Source: Hyphomicrobiales bacterium (GTDB lineage: Bacteria; Pseudomonadota; Alphaproteobacteria; Rhizobiales; Rhizobiaceae). From it: 50,968 bases of DNA. Position numbers and translations under genes: made by a program. The notes below the pieces were generated by a model. That model ran no database searches, was not told the origin of the DNA, and worked only from the letters and a program-made list of their open reading frames with translations. Where the stretch lies: positions 1 through 50,968 of the forward strand of contig UCOA01000136.1 of assembly GCA_900474095.1 (NCBI GenBank). Direction: 5' to 3'. This document shows, one piece after another, positions 38,144-46,826 of this stretch; position 1 is the stretch's first letter; the number at the start of each line of letters is the position of its first letter.

Positions 38144-39334
38144 TCAATTGGTCGCCGTGGCGGCGGATGTCACCGGATTGATCTTGTCGCCGTCGCGCAC
38201 ATAGGCGCCGGCCTTGGCGACCACCTTGTCACCCGGCTTCAGGCCGGTGGTGATCTCGATGAACTCACCATCCTGGATGCCGGTGGTCACCGGTGTCAGG
38301 CGGACGATGCCGTCATCGACCTTGCGAACGACCGTTTCATCGTGGCCGACTGTAACGGCCGTTAGGGGCAGGACGATGGCCTGCTTTTCCTCGATGATGA
38401 TCTGCGCATCGGCGTACATCCCCACCCTGGCCTTCTCGGGTTCGGAAAGGCTTATGTAAACGGTCCCAAGGCGGGTTTGCGCATCCACCATCGGTGAAAT
38501 CAGGCGAATTTTGCCGTCAACTTCGGTCTTGCCGTCCGCGAGCGTGACTTTGGCCTTCTGGCCGATGGCAAGCTTGATGAGTTCCGACTCGGTGATGTCA
38601 GCCTGCATTTCCACCGCGCCGTCGCGAATGATGGTGAACAGCGGGTCGCCCGTGCCATTGGCGATCGCGCCGATCTTGGCATTCCTTGCCGAGACGACGC
38701 CGCTGACCGGCGTTTTGACTTCGGTGCGGGCGAGGCGTAGGTCCAGATCGGATATCTGGGCTTCGACAACCTTGATCTCCGCCGTGGCCACTGCAACAAA
38801 TTGTTCAGCCGAGTTGACGCGCGCCAATGCAGCGGTCGCCGCGGCCTTTTCCTGATCGCGCTGCGCCGTGGAGATGGTTCCGGCTTCCGAGAGCTTGATG
38901 GATCGCCCGCTCACCCGTACTGCTTCCTCGGCGTTGGCCCGAGCTTCGGCAAGGAGTGCCTGGTATTGTGCGAGTGACGCATTTGCCTTGGCGAGGCTGG
39001 CGGCAAACTGACTCTTCTGCAGCAGCAGCGTGTCCTCGTTCAACGTCACCAGCGTGCTTTCCGCTTCGACCCGGTCGCCGACATCGGCATTCAAAGAGCG
39101 GATGGAGAGCCCGTCGACCAACGGCGAGACGTAGATCTCCTCCACGGCCTTAATGGCACCCGTTGCCACGACGCGATCGACGACGGGCTTGTTCTCAACC
39201 TGGGTTACGACGATCGAAGGCAGTGCCTGCTCGGCCTTGGGCGCGGCGGCTTCCTCCGCAAATGCGGCGCTCGAAAGGAAAGTCAGCATCAGGACAGCAG
39301 AAACACCAAATGCAAAGGTCTTGTTACGGGCCAT
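38144..39334 (-). CDS. RND efflux periplasmic adaptor (membrane fusion protein)
   Basis: 396 residues with a cleavable signal peptide (about 26 residues, ending SSAAFA). It has the HlyD/AcrA plan: lipoyl half (VVATGAIKAVEEIYVSPLVDG), helical hairpin with Ala-rich repeats (about 110-190), second lipoyl half (TEVKTPVSGVVSARNAKIGA), beta barrel and membrane-proximal domain. It lacks a lipobox. First gene of the pump operon. Confidence 0.92.
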   Translation of the reverse strand: MARNKTFAFGVSAVLMLTFLSSAAFAEEAAAPKAEQALPSIVVTQVENKPVVDRVVATGAIKAVEEIYVSPLVDGLSIRSLNADVGDRVEAESTLVTLNEDTLLLQKSQFAASLAKANASLAQYQALLAEARANAEEAVRVSGRSIKLSEAGTISTAQRDQEKAAATAALARVNSAEQFVAVATAEIKVVEAQISDLDLRLARTEVKTPVSGVVSARNAKIGAIANGTGDPLFTIIRDGAVEMQADITESELIKLAIGQKAKVTLADGKTEVDGKIRLISPMVDAQTRLGTVYISLSEPEKARVGMYADAQIIIEEKQAIVLPLTAVTVGHDETVVRKVDDGIVRLTPVTTGIQDGEFIEITTGLKPGDKVVAKAGAYVRDGDKINPVTSAATATN

Positions 39335-39698
39335 CGGCTCACTTTCCTCAAATTTCCGGATATTTCAGTTCGTTAGCGCCGCATAGTTCCAAGAAAAGGA
39401 CGTGTCGTCGTCTAATGCCGGAAGGGAAGAAAATACCGCTTGGATCTCAATAAGCGAAAAATTTCCCCACCTCCTCCTCAAAAATGCCACGGGGCTCTAT
39501 TTAGTGAGCGCCTTTCGGCTATGCAAGGCGATACAAAAAAAGAATGGTGCCTCATTACTTTATTTGTTCCACCCATGCAAGGCGATGTTCTTTTTCGCGG
39601 TGAAATATAGCAGAGACGGCCCTGCGCGTCGGAGTTGAAAAACGGACAAAGCGCGCGGGCCACCCCGCGCGCTCCTTTTTGTCTTGAACGAGATCGAA
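39335..39698. promoter_or_regulatory. Upstream region of the efflux operon with a 12-bp direct repeat
   Basis: 364 bases without a gene. It contains ATGCAAGGCGAT twice (39521-39532 and 39575-39586), 54 bases apart. The first copy also pairs as CGCCTT/AAGGCG with sequence just before it. It lies about 190-250 bases upstream of the adaptor start, so a repressor role is possible but unproven. The left part near 39335-39420 should hold the promoter of the pump operon. Confidence 0.4.
39650..39673. terminator. Terminator after the pyrimidine-type binding protein gene
   Basis: Perfect 10-bp stem AGCGCGCGGG / CCCGCGCGCT with loop CCAC. T tracts occur on both sides (TTTTTC on the minus strand after TTTGTCCG; CCTTTTT on the plus strand). 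It lies 26 bases downstream of the minus-strand gene stop. Confidence 0.85.
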
Positions 39699-40691
39699 CT
39701 ACTTCAAGGCAGCGTCCGTGATCTCGTGGGTAAAGGCGCCTTCCGGTTCCTTGGTGATGACTGGATCGGAGCCACCCTTCATCAGCGAAGCGACCGTGCG
39801 CTTATAATCCGCCTCGTCGAGCGCGCCGTTCGAGCCGGCGGTGAGCTTGGCGATCTCGCCCATCATGCGCTTCTGGTGCGCTTCCGTCTGGGCGCCCGTC
39901 GCGTCATTTTCCAGAACGATGCCGGCCGCTTCATCCGGATTGGCTTCGGCATATTTCCAGCCCTTCATCGAGGCGCGAACGAACTTGACCATCTTTTCCT
40001 TGAAGACGGGGTCCTTGAGCTTGTCTTCCAGCGCGTAGAGGCCGTCTTCCAGAGTTGCGACGCCCTGGTCTTCATACTTGAAGGTGACGAGGTCGTCCGG
40101 CTTGATGCCTGCGTCAATGACCTGCCAGTATTCATTATAGGTCATGGTGGAGATACAGGCTGCCTGCTTCTGGATCAGCGGATCGACGTTGAAGCCCTGC
40201 TTCAGGACTGTGACGCCATCCGGACCGCCATCGGTCTTGAGGCCAAGCTGGCTCATCCAGGAGAGGAACGGATATTCGTTACCGAAGAACCAAACGCCCA
40301 GCGTCTTGCCCTTGAAATCGGCGGGTGTGGCAACTCCGGATTCCTTCAGGCAGGTCAGCATCATGCCGGAAGACTTGAAGGGCTGGGCGATGTTGACGAG
40401 AGGGACACCCTTCTCGCGGGTCGCAAGCGCCGACGGCATCCAGTCAACGACGACATCGGCACCGCCACCGGCGATCACCTGCGGAGGTGCGATATCCGGG
40501 CCGCCCGGCTTGATCTCGACGTCTAGGCCTTCCTCTTCGTAGAAGCCCTTGTCCTTCGCAACGTAATAGCCGGCGAACTGGGCCTGGGTCACCCACTTCA
40601 GTTGCAGCACCACCTTGTCGGCGGCGACGGCCTGGAATGCGGACAGCGAAAAAGCGCTTGCCAGCAGCAGGGATGCAAGTCTTGTCTTCAT
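39699..40691 (-). CDS. NMT1/THI5-type ABC substrate-binding protein
   Basis: 330 residues with signal peptide (cleavage after AVA near residue 23). The mature protein begins with LQLKWVTQAQFAGYYVAKDK and has IKPGGPDIAPPQVIAGGGAD, the pattern of ThiY/RibY-like receptors for pyrimidine or flavin-like rings. ATG 40691 is chosen over an upstream in-frame codon at 40724 because GAGGGAAC lies just before it and the signal peptide starts there. Last gene of a transporter operon adjoining pyrimidine catabolism genes, so uracil, thymine or a related ring compound is the likely ligand. Confidence 0.88.
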   Translation of the reverse strand: MKTRLASLLLASAFSLSAFQAVAADKVVLQLKWVTQAQFAGYYVAKDKGFYEEEGLDVEIKPGGPDIAPPQVIAGGGADVVVDWMPSALATREKGVPLVNIAQPFKSSGMMLTCLKESGVATPADFKGKTLGVWFFGNEYPFLSWMSQLGLKTDGGPDGVTVLKQGFNVDPLIQKQAACISTMTYNEYWQVIDAGIKPDDLVTFKYEDQGVATLEDGLYALEDKLKDPVFKEKMVKFVRASMKGWKYAEANPDEAAGIVLENDATGAQTEAHQKRMMGEIAKLTAGSNGALDEADYKRTVASLMKGGSDPVITKEPEGAFTHEITDAALK

Positions 40692-40749
40692 GTCAGTTCC
40701 CTCATTTTTGTTGTGCCTGTCCAACCACGGAAAGGCGGGCTTTGTTACA

Positions 40750-40768
40750 CCTGTCCACCACGGACAGG
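40750..40768 (-). other. Hairpin between permease and binding-protein genes
   Basis: Stem CCTGTCC / GGACAGG with a five-base loop, in the 84-base gap of the minus-strand operon. A near copy of the sequence lies just beside it (CCTGTCCAACCACGGAAAGG, 40709-40728 region). There is no T tract in the minus direction, so it probably affects mRNA processing and favours the binding protein. Confidence 0.5.
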
Positions 40769-40775
40769 CTTTTTC

Positions 40776-41648
40776 TCAGGCCGCCCGTGCGCTCCGCACG
40801 GACGGGTGCCAGAACGTGACGGCGCGCTCGACGAGCGCCACCGCCCCGTAAAAAACCGAGCCGGCCAACGCCGCAACGGCGATCTCGGCCCAAACCATGT
40901 CGACATTCATGCGCCCCACTTCCGTGGAGATCCGGAACCCCATGCCGACGATCGGGGTGCCGAAGAATTCGGCCACGATAGCGCCGATGAGTGCCAGCGT
41001 GGAGTTGATCTTGAGCGCATTGAAGATGAATGGCCATGCCGCCGGCAGCCGGAGCTTGACCAAGGTCTGGAACCAGCTTGCCGCATAGGTGCGCATGAGG
41101 TCCCGCTCCATCGAACTCGTGGCCGCAAGCCCAGACACCGTGTTCACCAGCATGGGGAAGAAGGTCATGATGACGACGACCGCCACCTTCGACTGCCAGT
41201 CGAAACCGAACCACATGACCATGATCGGCGCAACGCCGATGACAGGGAGCGCGGAGACGAAGTTGCCGAGCGGCAGCAGGCCCTTCTGCAGGAAGGGCGA
41301 GCGGTCGATGGCGATCGCCACGAGGAAACCGAGGCCGCAGCCGAGTGCATAGCCGGTGATGACTGCCTTCAGGAACGTCTGGCGGAAATCGGCCCAGAGC
41401 GTCGGCAGCGAGTTGATCAGCCGCGCCCAGATCATCGACGGCGGCGGCAGGAGAACGGAGGGTACGTTGAGGCCGCGCACCAGACCTTCCCAGAGGACGA
41501 GTATGGTGATGCCGAACAGGAGCGGCACGGCGAGCCTGGCGGCCCTCGCTGCGGTCCGATTTGCGAACTTCCGGCGAACGAGCCATTCGTTGATGGTCCA
41601 GGCAATAAGCCAGAAGGCGAGGGCACTGACGAGAAGACCGGAATTCAT
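40776..41648 (-). CDS. ABC transporter permease (SsuC/ThiX family), second permease
   Basis: 290 residues, about seven membrane segments. It has the EAA-type loop DLMRTYAASWFQTLVKLRLP and the end-segment NSTLALIGAIVAEFFGTPIVG. It overlaps the preceding permease by four bases (ATGA), so the two permeases probably form a heterodimer. Confidence 0.92.
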   Translation of the reverse strand: MNSGLLVSALAFWLIAWTINEWLVRRKFANRTAARAARLAVPLLFGITILVLWEGLVRGLNVPSVLLPPPSMIWARLINSLPTLWADFRQTFLKAVITGYALGCGLGFLVAIAIDRSPFLQKGLLPLGNFVSALPVIGVAPIMVMWFGFDWQSKVAVVVIMTFFPMLVNTVSGLAATSSMERDLMRTYAASWFQTLVKLRLPAAWPFIFNALKINSTLALIGAIVAEFFGTPIVGMGFRISTEVGRMNVDMVWAEIAVAALAGSVFYGAVALVERAVTFWHPSVRSARAA

Positions 41649-42529
41649 GGCTTGATCCCCATACGCTTGAGGACGGCGGTGTGGGCAAGGCCAACGATGA
41701 TCACCAGCGTTGCAGCCAGGGCCGCCGCCATGAACAGCGCCGACCAGATCTGCACGGTCTGACCGTAGTAGGAGCCGGCGAGAAGTCTTGCGCCGAGGCC
41801 GGACACGGCACCGGTCGGCAGTTCGCCGACGATCGCGCCGACGAGCGAAATAGCGATGGCGACCTTCAGCGAGGTGAACAGATAGGGCATGGACGCCGGC
41901 CAGCGCAGCTTCCAGAAGGTCTGGGACGGGCTGGCGTAGTAAGTATGCATCAGGTCGAGCTGGATCTGTTCGGGGCTGCGCAGTCCCTTCACCATGCCGA
42001 CGACGATCGGGAAGAAGCTGAGATAGGTGGAAATCAGCGCCTTCGGCAGCAGGCCGGCAATGCCGACCGCATTCAGGACGACGATGATCATCGGCGCGAT
42101 GGCAAGGATGGGAATGGTCTGGCTGGCAATCACCCAGGGCATTAGCGAGCGGTCCATAGCCCTGTTGTGGACAATGCCGACAGCAAGCAGAATGCCGAGG
42201 ACCGTGCCGATGCCAAAGCCGAGCAGCGTCGCCGACAACGTGATCCAGGCGTGATACACGAGGCTGCGCTTCGACATGATCGGCTTGTTGACGGTCGTAT
42301 CCCAGATCTCGGCGACCACCTGGTGTGGGGCGGGGAGAACAGGCCGTTGCTGAAACATCGTTTTTGGCAGGATTTCCGAGAAGGTGATCGGCGTTCCGGC
42401 GCGGGCTGCCGTATCCCGTTCGAAGGGAGCATTGAGGAAGACGGCGGCGATATACCAGACGACCAGGAGTGCCAGCACGATGGTTCCCACCGGCATGATC
42501 CTGTCATTGAAAAAACTGGGCTTCTCCAT
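41645..42529 (-). CDS. ABC transporter permease (SsuC/ThiX family), first permease
   Basis: 294 residues. The EAA-type loop is LMHTYYASPSQTFWKLRWP, and AISLVGAIVGELPTGAVSGLG follows. An upstream open frame exists, but ATG 42529 gives the normal N-terminus with a first membrane segment MPVGTIVLALLVVWYIAAVF. The start lies two bases after the stop of the small DMT-like gene, so the genes are coupled. Confidence 0.92.
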   Translation of the reverse strand: MEKPSFFNDRIMPVGTIVLALLVVWYIAAVFLNAPFERDTAARAGTPITFSEILPKTMFQQRPVLPAPHQVVAEIWDTTVNKPIMSKRSLVYHAWITLSATLLGFGIGTVLGILLAVGIVHNRAMDRSLMPWVIASQTIPILAIAPMIIVVLNAVGIAGLLPKALISTYLSFFPIVVGMVKGLRSPEQIQLDLMHTYYASPSQTFWKLRWPASMPYLFTSLKVAIAISLVGAIVGELPTGAVSGLGARLLAGSYYGQTVQIWSALFMAAALAATLVIIVGLAHTAVLKRMGIKP

Positions 42530-42531
42530 GC

Positions 42532-42867
42532 TCACGCCTTCCCGCTCGACGGCAACAGCATCAGCGCCATGGAAACGACGCCAAGAGCAACGCCGGCAAT
42601 TTGCGCCGTTGTCAGCCGCTCGCCGAACATGGCAAAGGCAATGAGATTGACGAGCAGCAACTGGGCAATCGCGGATGCCGAAATCGCAAGCCCCAGCCCG
42701 CCCTCGCGCATCAACCGCACCATCATGAGGTTGCCCACGCAATAGAGGCCGAGGGAAAAGAGCAGGATGAGGATGTTGTTGCTGGCGACATAGTAGCGCG
42801 AGGCCGTGGCGGCGCTGAGGAATATGGCCATGGACGCGGCGAGCCAGAGGATGAAGGAAGGGTTCAC
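42532..42867 (-). CDS. Four-helix DMT/SMR-like small membrane protein
   Basis: 111 residues with four hydrophobic segments and the pattern of a half-size EamA or SMR protein (ISASAIAQLLLVNLIAFAMF, then FGERLTTAQIAGVALGVVS). The start is GTG 42867, with AAGGAG about 9 bases before; longer readings are unlikely. It sits between ATPase and permease genes of the importer and may be a separate exporter or an accessory membrane subunit. Function unknown. Confidence 0.78.
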   Translation of the reverse strand: MNPSFILWLAASMAIFLSAATASRYYVASNNILILLFSLGLYCVGNLMMVRLMREGGLGLAISASAIAQLLLVNLIAFAMFGERLTTAQIAGVALGVVSMALMLLPSSGKA

Positions 42868-43047
42868 TGACTGGGCTCCTTCTTCAGCGAGCCAGCGATT
42901 GCTTGCTCCGCGGCACCTGCTGCGCCAGAGCTGGAATGCGGCGTATGACGTAAGTTCGTATGGCTCGGTGGCAAATTCCGGCGTGTGGTGCTCACCGCAG
43001 CCCGACTGCATATGAGACCTCGGACAGCTAAGGCGGGCTCGGTCAAG

Positions 43048-43085
43048 CCCCTCCCCCTTGTGGGGAGGGGGTGGGGAGGGGTCTT
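43048..43085. repeat. GC-rich palindromic element in the importer operon
   Basis: CCCCTCCCCC (43048-43057) pairs with GGGGAGGGGG (43062-43071), followed by a further GTGGGGAGGGG. It lies in the 237-base gap between the ATPase gene and the small DMT-like gene and resembles a truncated rhizobial palindromic element. Confidence 0.6.
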
Positions 43086-43104
43086 TGTCGCATGAGCGAT
43101 AGTC

Positions 43105-43953
43105 CTACTCATCATAGCTATGCCCCGCTCTCAAGCCTTCGCGGACCCGGCTTGCGATCTCCAGGAACTCCGGCGTTTCGCGGATGTCGAGTGGCCGCTC
43201 CTTCGGAAGCGTGGATTCGATGATGTCGGTGACGCGGCCGGGGCGGGGGCTCATGACGACGATCTTTGTCGAGAGATAGACGGCCTCGGGGATCGAATGG
43301 GTGACGAAGCAGATGGTCTTGTTGGTGCGATCCCAGAGCTTCAGCAATTGCTCGTTCAAATGATCGCGGACGATTTCGTCCAGCGCGCCAAAGGGTTCGT
43401 CCATCAACAGCAGGTCGGCATCGAAGGCGAGCGCGCGAGCGATGGAAGCGCGCTGCTGCATGCCGCCGGAAAGCTGCCAGGGGAATTTCTTGCCGAAGCC
43501 GGTCAGGTTGACGAGATCGAGCGTGCGCTCGATGCGGGCCTTCTGGTCGGCGGCACTGTAACCCATGATTTCGAGCGGCAGGGCGATGTTCTTCTCGATG
43601 GTGCGCCAGGGATAAAGCGCTGCCGCCTGGAAGACATAGCCGTAGGAACGGTTCTGGCGCGCGTCTTCCGGTGTCGTGCCGTTGACCGTGATCGTGCCGG
43701 AGGTCGGCTTTTCCAGATCGGCGATGACGCGCAGGAACGTCGTCTTGCCGCAGCCCGAGGGGCCGATGAAAGAGACGAAATCGCCCTTGCTGACGTCGAG
43801 ATCGACGCCGGTCAGCGCGTTGACGGGGCCGTCATTGGTCTCGAAGGTCAGGCCGAGATTGCGGGCCGAAACGACGGATGCTGGTGTGGTGGTCATTGTC
43901 TCCGGTGCGCTCCGCCCTGAATGCCATTGCCTGAAAGGTTGAGGTGACGTCAT
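43105..43953 (-). CDS. ABC transporter ATP-binding protein (SsuB/ThiZ type)
   Basis: 282 residues. Walker A GPSGCGKTT, Q-loop in YVFQAAALYPW, signature LSGGMQQRASIARAL, Walker B LLLMDEPFGALD, switch His in VTHSIPEAVYLS. It powers the two permeases downstream. ATG 43953 is taken as start; ATG 43896 (19 residues shorter, with GGAG close before) is an equal alternative. It is divergent from a cupin gene. Confidence 0.92.
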   Translation of the reverse strand: MTSPQPFRQWHSGRSAPETMTTTPASVVSARNLGLTFETNDGPVNALTGVDLDVSKGDFVSFIGPSGCGKTTFLRVIADLEKPTSGTITVNGTTPEDARQNRSYGYVFQAAALYPWRTIEKNIALPLEIMGYSAADQKARIERTLDLVNLTGFGKKFPWQLSGGMQQRASIARALAFDADLLLMDEPFGALDEIVRDHLNEQLLKLWDRTNKTICFVTHSIPEAVYLSTKIVVMSPRPGRVTDIIESTLPKERPLDIRETPEFLEIASRVREGLRAGHSYDE

Positions 43954-44038
43954 TTGGCTTTCCGTCCTCGATAGTCGTACTTCATATTTTTCGAATGAGG
44001 TATGCTGCGCGCGCCGTTGCTGCTCAGGAGATGTGGAT

Positions 44039-44452
44039 ATGCTGCCATCATCAAGACCGACCTGCCGGATCGTTCGCCCCGGCCAGACCTATGACGGCAA
44101 GCAGGGGTTCAGCTATTTCGAAGGCATTTCGGCCGAGGCGGTCGGTTCGACCGGGATCTGCATGCACCTTTTGACGATCCCGCCGGGCGGCCGGGCCAAG
44201 GCCCACCTTCACGAAAGCCACGAAACGGCGATCTACGTATTGTCGGGAGAGGCGCACACCTGGTACGGCGACCGGCTGCAACACCATGCCATCGTGCGGG
44301 CCGGCGAGATGTTCTATATCCCGGCCGGCGTTCCCCATCTGCCCACCAACCTGTCTGATCAGCCCTGTTCGGCCGTGGTCGCCCGCACCGATCCGAAGGA
44401 ACAGGAAAGCGTCGTGCTTTTGCCGGAATTGGATGGGTTGGTGCCGGGGTGA
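44039..44452 (+). CDS. Single-domain cupin protein
   Basis: 137 residues. Double-stranded beta-helix with the two cupin motifs G-x5-HxH-x3-E (KAHLHESHETAIYVLSG) and G-x5-P-x2-H (FYIPAGVPHLPTN), so it probably binds a metal ion. ATG 44039 has AGGAG eight bases before; a GTG at 44033 is possible. It runs opposite to all its pyd-cluster neighbours. The role may be a ureide or acid-handling enzyme, but that is not shown. Confidence 0.85.
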   Translation: MLPSSRPTCRIVRPGQTYDGKQGFSYFEGISAEAVGSTGICMHLLTIPPGGRAKAHLHESHETAIYVLSGEAHTWYGDRLQHHAIVRAGEMFYIPAGVPHLPTNLSDQPCSAVVARTDPKEQESVVLLPELDGLVPG

Positions 44453-44477
44453 GGCACTAAAGTTGACGGGGCCGCCG

Positions 44478-44684
44478 GGACACCCCCCTCTGTCACTTCG
44501 TGATGTCTCCCCCTCGAGGGGGGAGATTGGCCGGGCGTTACGGATCAATCTCGCCGGGGCTACGCGTAGAGGCGAGGCGTTGGCCGCACGCGCGTTGCAC
44601 GATCGTGCGGGAGCAGGCGTGCCGCATCCTCCCGATCTCCTCCCTTGAGGGGGAGGTGTCCCGAAGGGACAGAGGGGGGTGTGG
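44478..44684. repeat. Long inverted-repeat intergenic element beside pydB
   Basis: About 205 bases with outer arms ACACCCCCCTCTGTC (44480-44494) and GACAGAGGGGGGTGT (44668-44682), and inner hairpins CTCCCCCTCGAGGGGGGAG and CTCCCTTGAGGGGGAG. The inner 100 bases between arms look unrelated to neighbours. It fills the gap between the cupin and dihydropyrimidinase genes, which converge here, and could act as terminator for both. Confidence 0.8.
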
Positions 44685-44711
44685 CGCGGCGTATTGAGCA
44701 TGCGCGGCACG

Positions 44712-46166
44712 TTACACCCCGCTTGCCGGAATGCCGGTGCGCTGGACCTTGCGCGGAGCGGTGATTTCCTTCCAGGTCGAGAGCGCCTTGTTTACGGCGG
44801 CAAAGGGTTCGCGCCTGACGAATTCGCCTTGGCCTTCGCGGGTCTTGACGGTCGATTCCTCGATCGCGACGACGCCGCGCGTCAGCGTGAAGCGTGGCAG
44901 GCCGGTCACTTCCTTGCCCTCGAAGACGTTGTAGTCGATCGACGATTGCTGGCTGGCGGCCGAGATCGTCTTCGAGCGCTTCGGATCCCAGACGACCAGG
45001 TCGGCATCGGACCCGACCAGGATCGCGCCCTTTTTCGGGTAGACGTTGAGAATCTTGGCGATGTTGGTCGAGGTGACGGCGACGAACTCGTTCATGGTGA
45101 TGCGGCCGGTCGCGACGCCATGGGTCCAGAGCATCGGCATGCGGTCTTCAAGCCCGCCGGTGCCGTTCGGGATCTTGGTGAAATCGCCGACGCCGAAGCG
45201 TTTCTGCGCGGTGGTGAAGGCGCAGTGGTCGGTCGCGACCACCTGCAGGGAGCCGCTAGCAAGGCCCGCCCAGAGACTGTCCTGATGCTGCTTGTTGCGG
45301 AAGGGTGGCGACATGACGCGGCGGGCGGCGTGGTCCCAGTCGGGGTTGGCATATTCGCTTTCATCCAGCGTCAGGTGCTGGATCAGCGGCTCGCCATAGA
45401 CGCGCATGCCCTTCTGGCGTGCGCGGCGGATGGCTTCGTGCGCCTGCTCGCAGGAGGTATGCACGATATAGACCGGGGCGCCTGCCATGTCGGCGATCAT
45501 GATCGCCCGGTTGGTGGCCTCGCCTTCGACTTCGGCGGGCCGGGAATAGGCATGCGCCTCGGGGCCATTATTGCCGGCGGCGAGGAGCTTTGCCTGCATC
45601 TGGGCGACGACATCGCCGTTTTCGGCATGGACGAGCGGCAGGGCGCCGAGCGCTGCGCAGCGCTGGAAGGACGAGAACATCTCGTCGTCGTCCACCATCA
45701 GCGCCCCCTTGTAGGCCATGAAATGCTTGAAGGTGTTGATGCCCTTGTCCTTGACGATGGTCTCCATCTCGTTGAAGACCTGCTCGCTCCACCAGGTAAT
45801 CGCCATGTGGAAGGAGAAGTCGCAATTGGCCCGCGAGGTCTTGTTGTCCCACATATCAAGCGCTTCGAGCAGCGACTGGCCGGGCGAGGGGAGCGCGAAG
45901 TCGACGACCATGGTCGTGCCGCCGGAAAGCGCTGCGCGCGTGCCGCTCTCGAAATCGTCGGAGGAATAAGTGCCCATGAAAGGCATTTCGAGATGGGTGT
46001 GCGGATCGATGCCGCCGGGCATGACATAGCAGCCGGTCGCGTCCAGCGTCTCGTCACCGGAGAGGTTCGGCCCGATCTCGACGATCCTGCCGCCGTCGAC
46101 CTTGACGTCGGCGTTGTAGGTGAGGTCGGCGGTGACGATGGTGCCACCCTTGATGACTGTGCTCAT
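44712..46166 (-). CDS. pydB: Dihydropyrimidinase (hydantoinase), PydB-like
   Basis: 484 residues, amidohydrolase superfamily. It opens the ring of dihydrouracil or dihydrothymine to N-carbamoyl-beta-alanine or the methyl analogue. Metal ligands are in place: His56 and His58 (PHTHLEMP), carbamylated Lys153 (FMAYKGAL), His180 (PLVHAENGD), His236 (YIVHTSC) and Asp313 (ATDHCAF). The start overlaps the stop of a DUF559 ORF by four bases. Together with the pydC-like gene and the RutR-like regulator it points to the reductive pyrimidine pathway rather than hydantoin use. Confidence 0.94.
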   Translation of the reverse strand: MSTVIKGGTIVTADLTYNADVKVDGGRIVEIGPNLSGDETLDATGCYVMPGGIDPHTHLEMPFMGTYSSDDFESGTRAALSGGTTMVVDFALPSPGQSLLEALDMWDNKTSRANCDFSFHMAITWWSEQVFNEMETIVKDKGINTFKHFMAYKGALMVDDDEMFSSFQRCAALGALPLVHAENGDVVAQMQAKLLAAGNNGPEAHAYSRPAEVEGEATNRAIMIADMAGAPVYIVHTSCEQAHEAIRRARQKGMRVYGEPLIQHLTLDESEYANPDWDHAARRVMSPPFRNKQHQDSLWAGLASGSLQVVATDHCAFTTAQKRFGVGDFTKIPNGTGGLEDRMPMLWTHGVATGRITMNEFVAVTSTNIAKILNVYPKKGAILVGSDADLVVWDPKRSKTISAASQQSSIDYNVFEGKEVTGLPRFTLTRGVVAIEESTVKTREGQGEFVRREPFAAVNKALSTWKEITAPRKVQRTGIPASGV

Positions 46167-46822
46167 TGTTCTTGTTCCCTCATTCCGTGTTCATGATGGT
46201 TTTTGCCGATCAATGAGGGCGAAAACCGGATGAAGTCGCATTGGGATGTTATCTCGGCGTTCAACACTGCGAGAATTGTATCGAGAACAGCGCGGCGTTC
46301 CTGCAGCACTTCGTGATTCCAGAATCGTAAAACCGAGTAGCCTTGATTGTTGGGCCAGCGCGTTCGCGTCAAATCCGATTGCGACGCCGCATGTTGGCTA
46401 CCATCGAGCTCGATGATCAGCATCTTCTCGCGACAGAGGAAATCGAAGATGTAGGGACCGAGCGGCATCTGACGGGTGAATTTATGGCCGTTCAGGAGCC
46501 GGTTTCGAAGGTGGCCCCACAGGCGATATTCGGCTTCCTGCTCATTTTGACGAAGATCGCGCGCTTGCTTCGTTTTACCCGGTCGACGCTTGACGGGGCT
46601 TGTCCTCTGGCTTGTGGCTTCGGCCCCCTCATCCGGCCCTCCGGGCCACCTTCTCCCCGCTGGGGAGAAGAGGGAACTCGTGGCTTCCGTCTTCAGCAAT
46701 GCAGCCTCTTCCTTCGAATCTGTTGATGTGGAATTCGGGATGGCGGCAAACTCCCCCTTCTCCCCTGCGGGGAGAAGGTGGCCCGAAGGGCCGGATGAGG
46801 GGGGTGATACGGCGAGACGCAT
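46163..46822 (-). CDS. DUF559 endonuclease-like protein with a repeat-derived N-terminus
   Basis: The C-terminal 120 residues form a DUF559 domain of the very-short-patch-repair-like nuclease fold: RDLRQNEQEAEYRLWGHLRN, then FTRQMPLGPYIFDF, ELDGSQH and VLRFWNHEVL, with likely catalytic Asp, Glu and Asp of the PD-(D/E)XK type. The first 75 or so residues are translated from both arms of a palindromic repeat (46624-46804). No ATG, GTG or TTG occurs between the repeat and the domain, so translation must begin in or beyond the repeat: ATG 46822, or TTG 46699 with GGAAGAGG before it. Its stop overlaps the pydB start. Function unknown. Confidence 0.7.
   Translation of the reverse strand: MRLAVSPPSSGPSGHLLPAGEKGEFAAIPNSTSTDSKEEAALLKTEATSSLFSPAGRRWPGGPDEGAEATSQRTSPVKRRPGKTKQARDLRQNEQEAEYRLWGHLRNRLLNGHKFTRQMPLGPYIFDFLCREKMLIIELDGSQHAASQSDLTRTRWPNNQGYSVLRFWNHEVLQERRAVLDTILAVLNAEITSQCDFIRFSPSLIGKNHHEHGMREQEQ
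46624..46804. repeat. Rhizobial-type palindromic element inside the DUF559 ORF
   Basis: Arm one starts with CCCCCTCATCCGGCCC (46624-46639) and contains CCTTCTCCCCGCTGGGGAGAAG; arm two ends GGGCCGGATGAGGGGG (46788-46803) and contains CTTCTCCCCTGCGGGGAGAAG. About 80 unrelated bases lie between. It is the same kind of element as at 25062-25177. It is in frame with the DUF559 domain. Confidence 0.85.
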
Positions 46823-46826
46823 CGGT

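Noticed and set aside
44679..46196. 505-codon plus-strand open frame opposite the dihydropyrimidinase
   Set aside because: Shadow of pydB, whose metal ligands are all present on the minus strand; the plus-strand product has no recognisable domain.
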